This document shows, in pieces, positions 8,315 to 16,994 of a stretch of DNA of 64,000 bases. This DNA comes from Flavobacterium sp. (lineage in GTDB: Bacteria; Bacteroidota; Bacteroidia; Flavobacteriales; Flavobacteriaceae), in NCBI RefSeq assembly GCF_013823965.1, contig NZ_PNNA01000087.1, forward strand, positions 1 to 64,000. Reading direction: 5' to 3'. Each line of letters opens with the position of its first letter. Position 1 is the stretch's first letter. Both the position numbers and the translations under genes were made by a program. A model generated the notes under the pieces. The model was not told the DNA's origin. It did not search any database and saw nothing but the letters and a program-made list of their open reading frames with translations.

Positions 8315-9616
8315 ATGAGAACCAAATCTTTAAAAAAGAATAAAATTAACGTAATCACTCTTGGGTGTTCGAAAAATGTATATGACAGCGAAGTACTAAT
8401 GGGTCAACTTCGAGCCAGCGGAAAAGATGTCGCGCACGAAGAAGAAGGAAACATCGTTGTCATCAATACCTGTGGATTCATCGACAATGCCAAAGCAGAA
8501 TCCGTAAACATGATTCTGGAATATGCAGACAAAAAAGAAAAGGGAATAGTAGACAAAGTTTTTGTCACTGGATGTTTGTCGGAACGCTACAGACCCGATT
8601 TGGAAAAAGAAATTCCCAACGTGGACCAATTTTTTGGCACCACCGAATTACCTGCATTACTAAAAGCTTTGGGAGCCGATTACAAACACGAATTATTGGG
8701 AGAACGCTTGACAACGACCCCAAAAAATTATGCTTACCTCAAAATTGCCGAAGGTTGCGATAGACCTTGCAGTTTTTGTGCCATTCCATTAATGCGCGGA
8801 AAACACGTTTCGCAAACTATCGAAAAATTAGTCAAAGAAGCCGAAGGTTTGGCTAAAAACGGCGTAAAAGAATTGATTTTGATTGCGCAAGATTTGACGT
8901 ATTACGGCTTGGACATATACAAAAAAAGAAATCTTGGCGAATTATTGGAAGCCTTGGTAAAAGTCGAAGGAATCGAATGGATTCGTTTGCATTACGCCTT
9001 CCCTACCGGTTTCCCGATGGATGTTTTGGAAATTATGAAGCGTGAGCCAAAGATTTGCAATTATATTGATATTCCGTTGCAACACATTTCGGATTCTATT
9101 TTGAAATCGATGAAGCGTGGCACAACAAAAGTAAAAACAACCAAATTACTGAAAGAGTTCCGCGAAGCAGTTCCCGGAATGACCATCAGAACCACTTTAA
9201 TCGTTGGTTATCCTGGCGAAACGCAAGAAGATTTCGAAATTATGAGGGATTGGGTTCAAGAAATGAAATTCGAAAGACTGGGTTGTTTTACCTATTCACA
9301 CGAAGAAAATACCAGTGCTTACGATTTGGTTGACGATGTTCCAGATGACGTAAAACAAAGTCGTGCCAACGAAATTATGGAAATCCAATCACAAATTTCC
9401 TGGGATCTGAACCAAGAGAAAATTGGCAAAACTTTCCGGTGTATTATTGACAGAAAAGAAGGTGAGCATTTCGTGGGACGAACTGAATTTGACAGTCCTG
9501 ACGTGGACAATGAAGTTCTTATCGATGCTTCCAAACATTACGTGAAAACCGGGGAATTTGTTATGGTTAAAGTTACGGATGCCACAGAATTTGATTTATT
9601 TGCCGAACCTATTTAA
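8315..9616 (+). CDS. rimO: Ribosomal protein S12 methylthiotransferase
   Basis: RimO is a radical-SAM enzyme that adds a methylthio group to a conserved Asp of ribosomal protein S12. The 433-residue protein has the N-terminal UPF0004 domain with its three cluster cysteines (LGCSKN, NTCGF, TGCLSERY). The radical-SAM triad CxxxCxxC follows at Cys148, Cys152 and Cys155, and a C-terminal TRAM domain ends the protein. The LGCSKN and CDRPCSFC forms favour RimO over MiaB. It has its own promoter and is followed 17 nt later by a small secreted-protein gene. Confidence 0.96.
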   Translation: MRTKSLKKNKINVITLGCSKNVYDSEVLMGQLRASGKDVAHEEEGNIVVINTCGFIDNAKAESVNMILEYADKKEKGIVDKVFVTGCLSERYRPDLEKEIPNVDQFFGTTELPALLKALGADYKHELLGERLTTTPKNYAYLKIAEGCDRPCSFCAIPLMRGKHVSQTIEKLVKEAEGLAKNGVKELILIAQDLTYYGLDIYKKRNLGELLEALVKVEGIEWIRLHYAFPTGFPMDVLEIMKREPKICNYIDIPLQHISDSILKSMKRGTTKVKTTKLLKEFREAVPGMTIRTTLIVGYPGETQEDFEIMRDWVQEMKFERLGCFTYSHEENTSAYDLVDDVPDDVKQSRANEIMEIQSQISWDLNQEKIGKTFRCIIDRKEGEHFVGRTEFDSPDVDNEVLIDASKHYVKTGEFVMVKVTDATEFDLFAEPI

Positions 9617-9633
9617 TTTTAAAAATATAAACC

Positions 9634-10161
9634 ATGAAAACAACTCACTCATTTCTAGTTTTTCTATTTATGTTGTTATCCATTACCACGGTTTCTGCCC
9701 AATATGGCGGATATGGCTATGGCAACAATGGCTACGGCAGAGGTGGCGGTTATAATCACGGTAGCGCCATGAGCCAAATGAGTGGTGGAATGAATCAAGG
9801 TGGACAGCCGGAAAAACCAAAAGAAGTTCCAGTTGAAGAGACTGTTGCCTTGTTGATTGAACAAATGAAACCAGCCCTAAATCTTGATGAACTTCAAACA
9901 ATCGCTATATCCAACGTTCTAAAAGAAAGCCTAAGAGCACAAGGAGTTTTGCTCAAACAAGACTTCAGCAATGAAGATCAAATAAAAAATTTTCAAGCAC
10001 TTTCAGAAACTACGGATAGAAAAATAAATCAATTTTTAAGTCCAGAGCAAAGAGAAAAATACATTGCTTTTAAAGAAGACAGGAAAAACCAGAAAAAATC
10101 TAAAGATAAATCTAACGCAAAAGAAAAAGCTAAAGAGAAAGAGAAAGAGAAACAAGAATAA
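9634..10161 (+). CDS. Small secreted protein with Gly/Tyr segment and charged tail
   Basis: This 175-residue protein has a signal peptide (cleavage probably after SAQ), then a short Gly/Tyr/Asn-rich stretch. The helical middle (about residues 65-145) contains the phrase FLSPEQREKYIAFKEDRK, and the C-terminus is almost entirely Lys/Glu. The middle recalls small periplasmic helical proteins of the Spy/CpxP sort, which often carry an LTPEQR-like phrase, but this is only a resemblance. It lies between rimO and the amidase gene on one strand. Confidence 0.75.
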   Translation: MKTTHSFLVFLFMLLSITTVSAQYGGYGYGNNGYGRGGGYNHGSAMSQMSGGMNQGGQPEKPKEVPVEETVALLIEQMKPALNLDELQTIAISNVLKESLRAQGVLLKQDFSNEDQIKNFQALSETTDRKINQFLSPEQREKYIAFKEDRKNQKKSKDKSNAKEKAKEKEKEKQE

Positions 10162-10191
10162 TTTATTGAACACTAAACACATTCAAATAGC

Positions 10192-11109
10192 ATGAAACAT
10201 TTTACAAATAAACCTTTTTTTTACCTGCTTTTGGTAGTTATAATTACTTCTTGTTCTACAAATCCATATAAAGCAAGTGAAAAATCATACAAGCAACAGC
10301 TTGGAAATTACAAAAAAAAGATATCAAACATGGACGCTGCAAAGTTGGAAACTAGCAGCACCACAATATTGCCGTCGACTGAACCGGCACCGGTAGATCC
10401 TCTGGTACTTTACAAAGATACTTTGTCCATAAAGGCACCCATAACATTACAAAATGGCATCAGTACTGAATGGATCAGCACCGTCAATTTTAATCTTAGA
10501 AAACCAAATTTTATCATAATTCATCATACCGCACAAGATTCCTTGGCACAAACATTGAAAACATTTACAATCACAAAAACTCAAGTAAGTGCACATTATG
10601 TAATTGCCAATGACGGAAGAGTGGTGCAAATGGTCAATGATTATCTTCGAGCTTGGCATGGAGGAAATGCGATTTGGGGTAGAAACAGCGACATCAATTC
10701 GGCATCAATAGGAATTGAATTGGACAATAACGGAATCCAACCTTTTTCCGACAACCAAATCATAAGTCTTTTGGCTTTGTTGACAAAACTTAAAAAGGAT
10801 TATAATATTCCTGCGCAAAACATTCTTGGTCATGCAGACATTGCACCAACCAGAAAAAAAGACCCGAGTGCTTTGTTTCCTTGGAAACTTTTGGCAGTAA
10901 ATGGCTTTGGAATTTGGCCCGATGATGTTTTGGAACAAGCGCCACTTGACTTCAATGCAGAACAAGGTTTAAGAATCATTGGATACGACACAAAAAATCT
11001 TCCTGCTGCCATTACCGCATTTAAACTTCATTACATTCAATCAGAAGTTGATGCCGTTTTAGACACTAAAACCATTAATACTATTTACAATATATACAAG
11101 AAACAGTAA
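10192..11109 (+). CDS. N-acetylmuramoyl-L-alanine amidase, AmpD-like lipoprotein
   Basis: This 305-residue protein has a lipoprotein signal (Cys21), a linker of about 75 residues, then an Amidase_2 domain. The zinc site is complete: His111 (in IIHHT), His214 (in GHADIAPTRKKDP) and Asp224, with the same 10-residue His-Asp spacing as AmpD. It should cut the bond between MurNAc and the stem peptide, probably in the periplasm and membrane-anchored. The last 60 residues resemble a peptidoglycan-binding helical module. It starts 30 nt after the small secreted protein and ends at a strong terminator. Confidence 0.92.
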   Translation: MKHFTNKPFFYLLLVVIITSCSTNPYKASEKSYKQQLGNYKKKISNMDAAKLETSSTTILPSTEPAPVDPLVLYKDTLSIKAPITLQNGISTEWISTVNFNLRKPNFIIIHHTAQDSLAQTLKTFTITKTQVSAHYVIANDGRVVQMVNDYLRAWHGGNAIWGRNSDINSASIGIELDNNGIQPFSDNQIISLLALLTKLKKDYNIPAQNILGHADIAPTRKKDPSALFPWKLLAVNGFGIWPDDVLEQAPLDFNAEQGLRIIGYDTKNLPAAITAFKLHYIQSEVDAVLDTKTINTIYNIYKKQ

Positions 11110-11132
11110 TTAGTTTAAAATAAAGTTAAAAG

Positions 11133-11169
11133 CGGTCTTTTGAATTACACAAAAGGCCGTTTTTTTTTT
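11133..11169 (+). terminator. Intrinsic terminator after the amidase gene
   Basis: A 10-bp stem CGGTCTTTTG/CAAAAGGCCG (one G-T pair) with a 7-nt loop is followed by ten T residues. Confidence 0.9.
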
Positions 11170-11310
11170 AATGCAAATGCAGAAACTTAAGTTGTTTCTT
11201 TTCATTCATTATCTATTCTTCAAATAAAAGCATGTCAGGATTTACCAACATAACAATACATTATGCTTTAATTGAATAAATTATTGGCCAATTCAATACC
11301 AATTAGAAAT

Positions 11311-11348
11311 AAAAAAACTGCCAAAACACTAAATAGCATCTTGGCAGT
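11311..11348 (-). terminator. Intrinsic terminator for the porin-like gene
   Basis: Stem ACTGCCAA/TTGGCAGT (11317-11324 with 11341-11348) with a 16-nt loop. On the minus strand the stem is followed by a T run (complement of 11311-11316). Confidence 0.8.
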
Positions 11349-11379
11349 AAAAAAAAATTATCTATTAAACACTAATTAA

Positions 11380-12405
11380 TTAGAACCCATAAACCACTGC
11401 TAAAACAACTTGAGAAGCAGCTTTTGCAGGAGCCATATCAGAGTCAACGAACAATGCTTCATCAGAATTACTGTCAAGTCTGAACTCTGGAATAAAGGTA
11501 AATCCACCCGCTTTTAAATTAGCAGACAAAGTTAAAGCAGTTACATCTGTATCGCCTGAACCTTCTTTATATTTAAAATATTCACCACGCAATCCTAAAC
11601 CAAAGGTTTCGCTAATTGCATAAGAAGGATAAAAAGCCACACCTGTGTAACCAACATCTCCTTCATTTGAAAAATCAGCAGCATTGAAACCCAATTTAAA
11701 TTTTTCAGAAAGTTGGAATGATGCCGTTAAGTCAAAAATAGTTCCACTCACGGAACCATCCATAAAGTTAAGATACGCACTAACACCTTCTGTTGCGAAA
11801 GACAATTGGCCTCCTATGGCATTTAATCCTTTTACCGGATCAGCTTTGTATGAATTCCAAGAATCATTAAACAAACCCAACATCACGCCAAATTTATCAG
11901 ACACTGCATAATTTGCTTTAACACCAGCATTTTGAAATGGCCCGCTGGTAAACAAATAAGAAGTAGAATAATGAAAATTAGCCAAAGGAGAGATCACCTC
12001 GTAACCAATAAAAGTTCCCATATAACCTGCAGTCATGCTAAACTTGTCCGTGAATGCATACGTAGCATACAAGTTTTGAATATGAAATGAATTGACATCA
12101 GTTCCATCACCATTTGGAATTGATTGATATTGTCCTCTTGGTCCAAAAGAGACTTCCCCCACAAATGACGCTTTTCCTGTAGTTTTCTTTAATGCAATAT
12201 CGAGCATCCCCAAAGAAATCGAGTTTTGGTCTGTTGCAAAACTAGTTTTAATGTTTTGCATTTTTGAAAAATCATACTTGTAATACAAATCAGCAGATCC
12301 TGAAATCTCTAATGGTGTTTCTTTTGGAGTAGTTTCTTCAGTAGTTTGTGCAAATGTCATGCTTGTCGTTAGCATTAATGCTAAAATTAGTCCTGCTTTT
12401 TTCAT
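11380..12405 (-). CDS. Porin-like outer-membrane beta-barrel protein
   Basis: This 341-residue protein has a clear signal peptide (MKKAGLILALMLTTSMTFAQ) and then alternating beta-strand sequence to the C-terminal VVLAVVYGF. The text (ISGSADLYYKYDF at the start, then GYMGTFIGYEVISP and FQNAGVKANY) resembles the BBP2 putative porin family common in Bacteroidota. It probably forms a diffusion pore. It is transcribed away from the SulP/carbonic anhydrase locus across a gap of about 700 bp; whether it serves that locus is unknown. Confidence 0.82.
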   Translation of the reverse strand: MKKAGLILALMLTTSMTFAQTTEETTPKETPLEISGSADLYYKYDFSKMQNIKTSFATDQNSISLGMLDIALKKTTGKASFVGEVSFGPRGQYQSIPNGDGTDVNSFHIQNLYATYAFTDKFSMTAGYMGTFIGYEVISPLANFHYSTSYLFTSGPFQNAGVKANYAVSDKFGVMLGLFNDSWNSYKADPVKGLNAIGGQLSFATEGVSAYLNFMDGSVSGTIFDLTASFQLSEKFKLGFNAADFSNEGDVGYTGVAFYPSYAISETFGLGLRGEYFKYKEGSGDTDVTALTLSANLKAGGFTFIPEFRLDSNSDEALFVDSDMAPAKAASQVVLAVVYGF

Positions 12406-12540
12406 GTTTATTTTGGTTTAATTATTAATTTGGTTTTGTTTATTTTTAATAGTATCACTCTTTAAATGTGTTTTTCAAACATTAAAAAAACATCATTTTG
12501 TAAGTATAAATTTCCATAAGCAAATCCCTTTTTGTTATGG

Positions 12541-12548
12541 CAAATCTA
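12541..12548 (-). promoter_or_regulatory. Possible -7 box for the porin-like gene
   Basis: Minus strand TAGATTTG matches TAnnTTTG but would leave a leader of about 130 nt. No -33 match was found at normal spacing. Confidence 0.3.
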
Positions 12549-13065
12549 TTAACTTATATTTTAGTTAAATATAAAAAAATCACTTTTTTACCTCTTTTGG
12601 AGAAGATTTATCGATAACCAAAAAATCGATACCAAATAATATGCATTCCTTATTTTTGAAACCCAATTTTAAAAAATCAATATTTAATATTTTTTCAAAC
12701 ACCCCCTATTTTTTTAAATGAAAAATTTTAACAACAAATAAAAACTCCTATTTTGCATTTAAAAAATATTAAAACAAAAACACAACCCTATTATTTATAC
12801 CACAAAACTTAAAATAAAAATTTAAAGCATCGAATAAAAAAGACGGTTAATTACCGAATAACTTTCAAAAAACAAGGATTAAAAATTCAAAAAAAGTCGA
12901 TTTTTGGAGTCAAAATGCTTTGTTCGCCCCTGTTGTGTTTCAATATTCCAAAACCCCAAAAATCATCCTTTATTAACTATAAATAATACAAAAAAAGCAA
13001 TGTCATACTTTATTTTTTCCTACAAAAAACAGATGTTAATTTTGTTTTAAATTTTATCCAATAGT

Positions 13066-13095
13066 TTTGATTTCGTTTCTTTAATTCTATTTTTG
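13066..13095 (+). promoter_or_regulatory. Promoter directly abutting the first small PPPExV protein
   Basis: TTTG (13066-13069), an 18-nt spacer and TATTTTTG (13088-13095). The -7 box ends 5 nt before the ATG at 13101, predicting a leaderless mRNA. Confidence 0.65.
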
Positions 13096-13100
13096 CAGCA

Positions 13101-13382
13101 ATGAAAATAACTGCACAAATATTATTGTTTGTATTTATAACCTTTCTTGCCACTCCAACTATTGTTAGCGTGATTAAGAAAAGTGCAGATATGTCCGTGT
13201 TTTATAGTTTTTCAGAAGAAGAGAAGGCGCACAAAGAAATTAAGGCGGTATTTAATTCTGCTGTCGTGATTGCTCCCGTAAATTTATCTCAATTGGATTC
13301 CGGTTTAATACACTCCGAGAATTTATCCAAGCACGATAAAATTGCATCCAAAATATTCATTCCCCCTCCCGAACAAGTTTAA
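13101..13382 (+). CDS. Small membrane-anchored protein ending in PPPEQV
   Basis: This 93-residue protein of unknown function has an N-terminal hydrophobic segment (about residues 5-25) acting as a membrane anchor or signal. A Glu/Lys-rich stretch (FSEEEKAHKEIK) follows, and the C-terminus is IPPPEQV. It shares this plan and the PPPExV tail with the protein at 15995, on the other side of the SulP and carbonic anhydrase genes. The start is supported by the promoter at 13066-13095, which leaves almost no leader. SulP follows after 85 nt that contain a perfect inverted repeat. Confidence 0.72.
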   Translation: MKITAQILLFVFITFLATPTIVSVIKKSADMSVFYSFSEEEKAHKEIKAVFNSAVVIAPVNLSQLDSGLIHSENLSKHDKIASKIFIPPPEQV

Positions 13383-13416
13383 TACACCGTTGATTTTATT
13401 AATTAAAATCCAATGC

Positions 13417-13433
13417 TCACATCAATGATGTGA
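13417..13433. promoter_or_regulatory. Perfect 17-nt inverted repeat upstream of the SulP gene
   Basis: TCACATCA-A-TGATGTGA is a perfect 8-bp dyad around one base, 34 nt before the SulP start codon. It could be an operator for a dimeric regulator or a short RNA hairpin; there is no T run, so it is not a terminator. Confidence 0.45.
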
Positions 13434-13467
13434 CAAAATCTTTGTATTCAATTTTTAGTAAGGTATT

Positions 13468-15063
13468 ATGACAAAAAAAATCAATCTTTTTGCCAACCTT
13501 AAATCTGATTTTGCATCAGGTTTAGTGGTTTTCTTGGTGGCGCTTCCATTGTGTTTAGGTATTGCAATGGCTTCTGGCGCACCCTTGTTTTCAGGTATTA
13601 TTTCCGGTATTGTTGGCGGAATAGTTGTAGGATATTTAAGTAAATCACACTTGAGTGTCTCTGGTCCAGCTGCAGGCTTGACCGCAATTGTATTAACAGC
13701 AATCACCGATTTAGGAGCCTTTGACGTATTCTTGACTGCCGTTTTTATTGCAGGTATAATCCAATTAGGATTGGGATTCATTAAAGCCGGCAGCATTTCA
13801 AACTATTTTCCAACAAATGTAATTGAAGGAATGTTGGCAGGAATTGGAATTATCATTATTCTAAAACAATTACCACACGCTTTTGGTTACGACAGTGATT
13901 TTGAAGGTGACCAATCCTTTGTCCAATCTAATGGAAGCAACACATTGTCCTCTTTATTGGGCATTGTTGATTATGTACAATTAGGAGCCATAATCATCAC
14001 GGCATTATCCTTGATCATTTTGATTGCATGGGACAAAGTTCCTTTTCTAAAGAAATTAAAATTGATACCTGGCGCACTCGTTGCGGTGATTTTAGGAGTA
14101 ATCTTGAATGAAATTTTTACCGCTTCCGGAAGTTCATTGGCCATTGCAAAAGAACATTTGGTTTCATTGCCAATTCCATCCTCATTGGAAGAATTCAAGC
14201 AAATCATTGTAACTCCGGACTTTTCAAGCATCACCAATCCTAAAGTTTGGATTGTTGGTTTGACCATCGCCATCGTAGCATCAATTGAAACTTTGTTATG
14301 CATTGAAGCCGCTGACAGAATGGATGTACACAAACGCTACACCGATACCAACGTAGAGTTGAAGGCCCAAGGAATTGGGAATTTGGTAAGTTCACTTTTA
14401 GGTGGTTTACCAATGACATCGGTAGTTGTTCGTACTTCGGCAAACAATAATGCTGGAGCTAAGTCTAAAATGTCTACCATCATGCACGGAATATTATTAT
14501 TGTTAAGCGTGCTAATAATTCCAGCTATTTTGAATAAAATACCATTGGCAACCTTGGCGGCAATCTTGTTATTGGTTGGATATAAACTAGCTAAACCAGC
14601 AACATTCAAACATTTCTGGAAAAACGGAAAGTACCAATTTATTCCTTTCATTGCCACATTGTTGGCAGTTGTATTCATGGATCTATTGAAAGGTGTTGCT
14701 CTAGGAATCATCATCAGTGTCATCTTTATTCTTAAAGGAAATTTAAAAAGAGCCTACAGTTTTAGAAAACAAGAATATGCTGATGGAGACATAATCCATA
14801 TCGATTTGGCACAAGAAGTATCCTTTTTAAACAAAGCCGCCATTAAATCGACGTTAAACGACATTCCTGAAAACTCTGAAGTCATCATTAATGCCCAAGA
14901 TACGGTTTACATTGCGCACGATGTTCTTGATTTAATCAAAGAATTCAAGAAAATCAGGGCAAAAGAAGAAAACATAAAAGTAAAACTCATTGGATTCAAA
15001 AAAGCCTATGACCTTTTAAACACAGGTGAAGAAGGAAAGCATATCTTTGTTGAACACAAATAA
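13468..15063 (+). CDS. SulP family anion transporter (candidate bicarbonate carrier)
   Basis: This 531-residue inner-membrane protein opens with the SulP core (LKSDFASGLVVFLVALPLC, then GLTAIVLTAI). About 10-12 hydrophobic segments run to residue 430, and a cytoplasmic STAS-like domain of about 95 residues follows. SulP proteins carry sulfate, bicarbonate or other anions. The carbonic anhydrase gene starts 31 nt downstream, which points to bicarbonate/CO2 handling rather than sulfate, by analogy with known SulP-carbonic anhydrase partners. This substrate is inferred, not shown. Confidence 0.9.
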   Translation: MTKKINLFANLKSDFASGLVVFLVALPLCLGIAMASGAPLFSGIISGIVGGIVVGYLSKSHLSVSGPAAGLTAIVLTAITDLGAFDVFLTAVFIAGIIQLGLGFIKAGSISNYFPTNVIEGMLAGIGIIIILKQLPHAFGYDSDFEGDQSFVQSNGSNTLSSLLGIVDYVQLGAIIITALSLIILIAWDKVPFLKKLKLIPGALVAVILGVILNEIFTASGSSLAIAKEHLVSLPIPSSLEEFKQIIVTPDFSSITNPKVWIVGLTIAIVASIETLLCIEAADRMDVHKRYTDTNVELKAQGIGNLVSSLLGGLPMTSVVVRTSANNNAGAKSKMSTIMHGILLLLSVLIIPAILNKIPLATLAAILLLVGYKLAKPATFKHFWKNGKYQFIPFIATLLAVVFMDLLKGVALGIIISVIFILKGNLKRAYSFRKQEYADGDIIHIDLAQEVSFLNKAAIKSTLNDIPENSEVIINAQDTVYIAHDVLDLIKEFKKIRAKEENIKVKLIGFKKAYDLLNTGEEGKHIFVEHK

Positions 15064-15094
15064 AAAATAAAATCTAAAGTAAATAAATTCATAA

Positions 15095-15778
15095 ATGAAA
15101 ACACATACTCAAGAAACACAAGCACAAATAACTCCCAGAAAAGCTTTGGAGATATTACAAGAAGGAAATGATAGATTTATCAAAAATTTAAAAGCCAACC
15201 GCAATTTACTGCAACAAGCCAACGAAACAAAAGAAGGTCAATGGCCTTTTGCCACCATATTAAGCTGTATCGACAGCAGAACATCGGCCGAATTAATTTT
15301 TGACCAAGGTTTGGGAGATGTTTTTTCCGTAAGAATCGCCGGAAATGTAGTCAACACCGATATTTTAGGAAGTATGGAATTTGCATGTAAACTAGCAGGT
15401 TCTAAACTAATAGTGGTATTGGGACACAGCAAATGTGGCGCCATAAAAGGAGCTTGCGACCATGTAGAAATGGGCAACCTCACCGAATTATTGTCAAAAA
15501 TACAACCCGCGGTTTACCAAGAAAAAACGACCAAAAGCGAAAGATCCTCAAAAAACGCTGGCTTTGTAGAAAATGTGGCCTCAATAAATGTGAAACGAAC
15601 TGTAAAAAGCATCATCGAGCGCAGTTTCATTTTGGAACAAATGGTAGAAAACGGAGCCGTTGGAGTTGTGGGCGGCATGCATGACATCGAAACTGGAAAA
15701 GTAACTTTCTATACTGACGTGATGTATATCAAGGATGATAAAAATCCTAAATTCTCAGTAGCTGATTTAAGACATTAA
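15095..15778 (+). CDS. Beta-carbonic anhydrase
   Basis: This 227-residue cytoplasmic enzyme interconverts CO2 and bicarbonate. The beta-class zinc site is complete: Cys58 in CIDSR (with Asp60 and Arg62), then His111 and Cys114 in GHSKCGAIKGA. It has no signal peptide. Being 31 nt after the SulP gene, it is very likely co-transcribed and may supply or consume bicarbonate at the transporter's inner face. Confidence 0.95.
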   Translation: MKTHTQETQAQITPRKALEILQEGNDRFIKNLKANRNLLQQANETKEGQWPFATILSCIDSRTSAELIFDQGLGDVFSVRIAGNVVNTDILGSMEFACKLAGSKLIVVLGHSKCGAIKGACDHVEMGNLTELLSKIQPAVYQEKTTKSERSSKNAGFVENVASINVKRTVKSIIERSFILEQMVENGAVGVVGGMHDIETGKVTFYTDVMYIKDDKNPKFSVADLRH

Positions 15779-15892
15779 AACAGCACCATTGTTATTTTTG
15801 ACGTAAAACGTATTTTGTCACGAATTGAAACATTATCAATCATCAAAAGGCAATACAATACACGAATCATCAAAAATTTTCAGACACTACAC

Positions 15893-15930
15893 TTCCGTAT
15901 CGCTTTCATGTCATCGAAAGCGGTATGGAA
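15893..15930 (+). promoter_or_regulatory. Long GC-richer hairpin between carbonic anhydrase and the second small protein
   Basis: A 15-bp stem (15893-15907 with 15916-15930) encloses an 8-nt loop. Two of the pairs are G-U in the plus-strand RNA. No T run follows, so it is not a classical terminator; an RNA processing, stability or attenuation element is possible. It is the strongest fold in this spacer. Confidence 0.55.
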
Positions 15931-15994
15931 TTGTTTAAACAAAAACTAAACCAACCAATTCCAGGTAAACCTTCTTTAAATCCAGATTTTACCA

Positions 15995-16300
15995 ATGAAA
16001 AAAAACGCATATAAATTATTCTTCTTGCTGCTGACTGTCGCTTTTTCCATTACATGGATTAGCGATAAATTAACTGTAGTCATAGAAAAAGAAAAATATG
16101 GTTTTTATGAAATGGCCGAAAATAATGACACTGAAAATCAAACAGAAAACAAAGTAAAAAACCCATTTTTAGAAAATATTGAACTTTTAAAGTGCTCTAT
16201 ATTCTTTACTTCATCGACACAAAAAAACAATACTTTTTACCTGTTTAAAACAAAAGAAACTTCTTTTAAAAACAGGACTCCTCCTCCCGAAATAGTATAA
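15995..16300 (+). CDS. Small membrane-anchored protein ending in PPPEIV
   Basis: This 101-residue protein of unknown function has an N-terminal hydrophobic segment (about residues 5-24), an acidic Asn/Glu-rich middle (ENNDTENQTENK), and the C-terminus TPPPEIV. It looks like a distant relative of the 93-residue protein at 13101; the two bracket SulP and carbonic anhydrase. One Cys lies in the middle. The start ATG is the only sensible one and lies 64 nt after the hairpin at 15893-15930. Confidence 0.7.
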   Translation: MKKNAYKLFFLLLTVAFSITWISDKLTVVIEKEKYGFYEMAENNDTENQTENKVKNPFLENIELLKCSIFFTSSTQKNNTFYLFKTKETSFKNRTPPPEIV

Positions 16301-16391
16301 TTAAATTCGATTTTTACAAAACAAAAAAACTATTTATTTCAATAATAAAGCATTGAAAATAAAGATTATCCATAATTATACTTATACAAAA

Positions 16392-16871
16392 ATGAAAAAT
16401 TTATTGACTGCGATTGCAGTATTACTTACGACACAACTCTTTGCACAAACACACGAAATCATTAAACACAATGGTGAAAAAATAGAAATAAACTTTATAA
16501 AAACGGAAGGTAATTTAGTTTTCTATTCCTTGCCCAATAGTGCAGAAGAAAAAAAGATAAGCCGTTATGCCGTTGCCCAATTAAATGAAAAATCAAAGAA
16601 TAATTCCCAGATTTTATCCAAAAAAATTGATGTCATAAACCAATCAGATTACAACAAAGTGATTGTATTAAAAGAGTCCGAAACAATTGGATTACAAAAA
16701 TCTAATGATCTAACAGGCTTTTTGGGAAAAATTAAAGGAGAAACAAGATGGTCAATGCCTGAAATGGGAGAAAAACGCCTGAAACAAAATGCTGCCAAAA
16801 AAGGCTATCCATTCATTGTAATAACTTCAAACAAAACAGACAATTTAAAAGCAATTGGTTACACTTATTAG
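16392..16871 (+). CDS. Small secreted protein of unknown function
   Basis: This 159-residue protein has a signal peptide (MKNLLTAIAVLLTTQLFAQ). I chose the ATG at 16392 over the one at 16353 because it begins at the signal peptide. The mature part starts THEIIKHNGEKIEINFIK, a form seen in many exported Bacteroidota proteins, and is otherwise Lys/Asn-rich. No domain is recognised. After the TAG at 16869 the same frame stays open for 58 more codons, overlapping the end of the next gene. Confidence 0.65.
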   Translation: MKNLLTAIAVLLTTQLFAQTHEIIKHNGEKIEINFIKTEGNLVFYSLPNSAEEKKISRYAVAQLNEKSKNNSQILSKKIDVINQSDYNKVIVLKESETIGLQKSNDLTGFLGKIKGETRWSMPEMGEKRLKQNAAKKGYPFIVITSNKTDNLKAIGYTY

Positions 16872-16994
16872 GATTTTCACAAATTATTTTTCTGTTTTAT
16901 CAGTTCCAATGCATCTAAATTTCGGGGTGATTTAAAAGCAAATCAAATTATTGAAAAAGCAACAGAAACACTAAAAGGGAAAAAAGTTCCAAAA

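Larger units (their letters stand above)
12406..13100. other. Long AT-rich intergenic region
   Basis: No open frame here resembles a gene and I see no RNA gene. The sequence is dominated by A/T runs. A possible minus-strand -7 box lies at 12541-12548 and a plus-strand promoter at the right end (13066-13095). It is the only gap over 300 bp in the window and could hold regulatory sites or an undetected small RNA. Confidence 0.6.
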
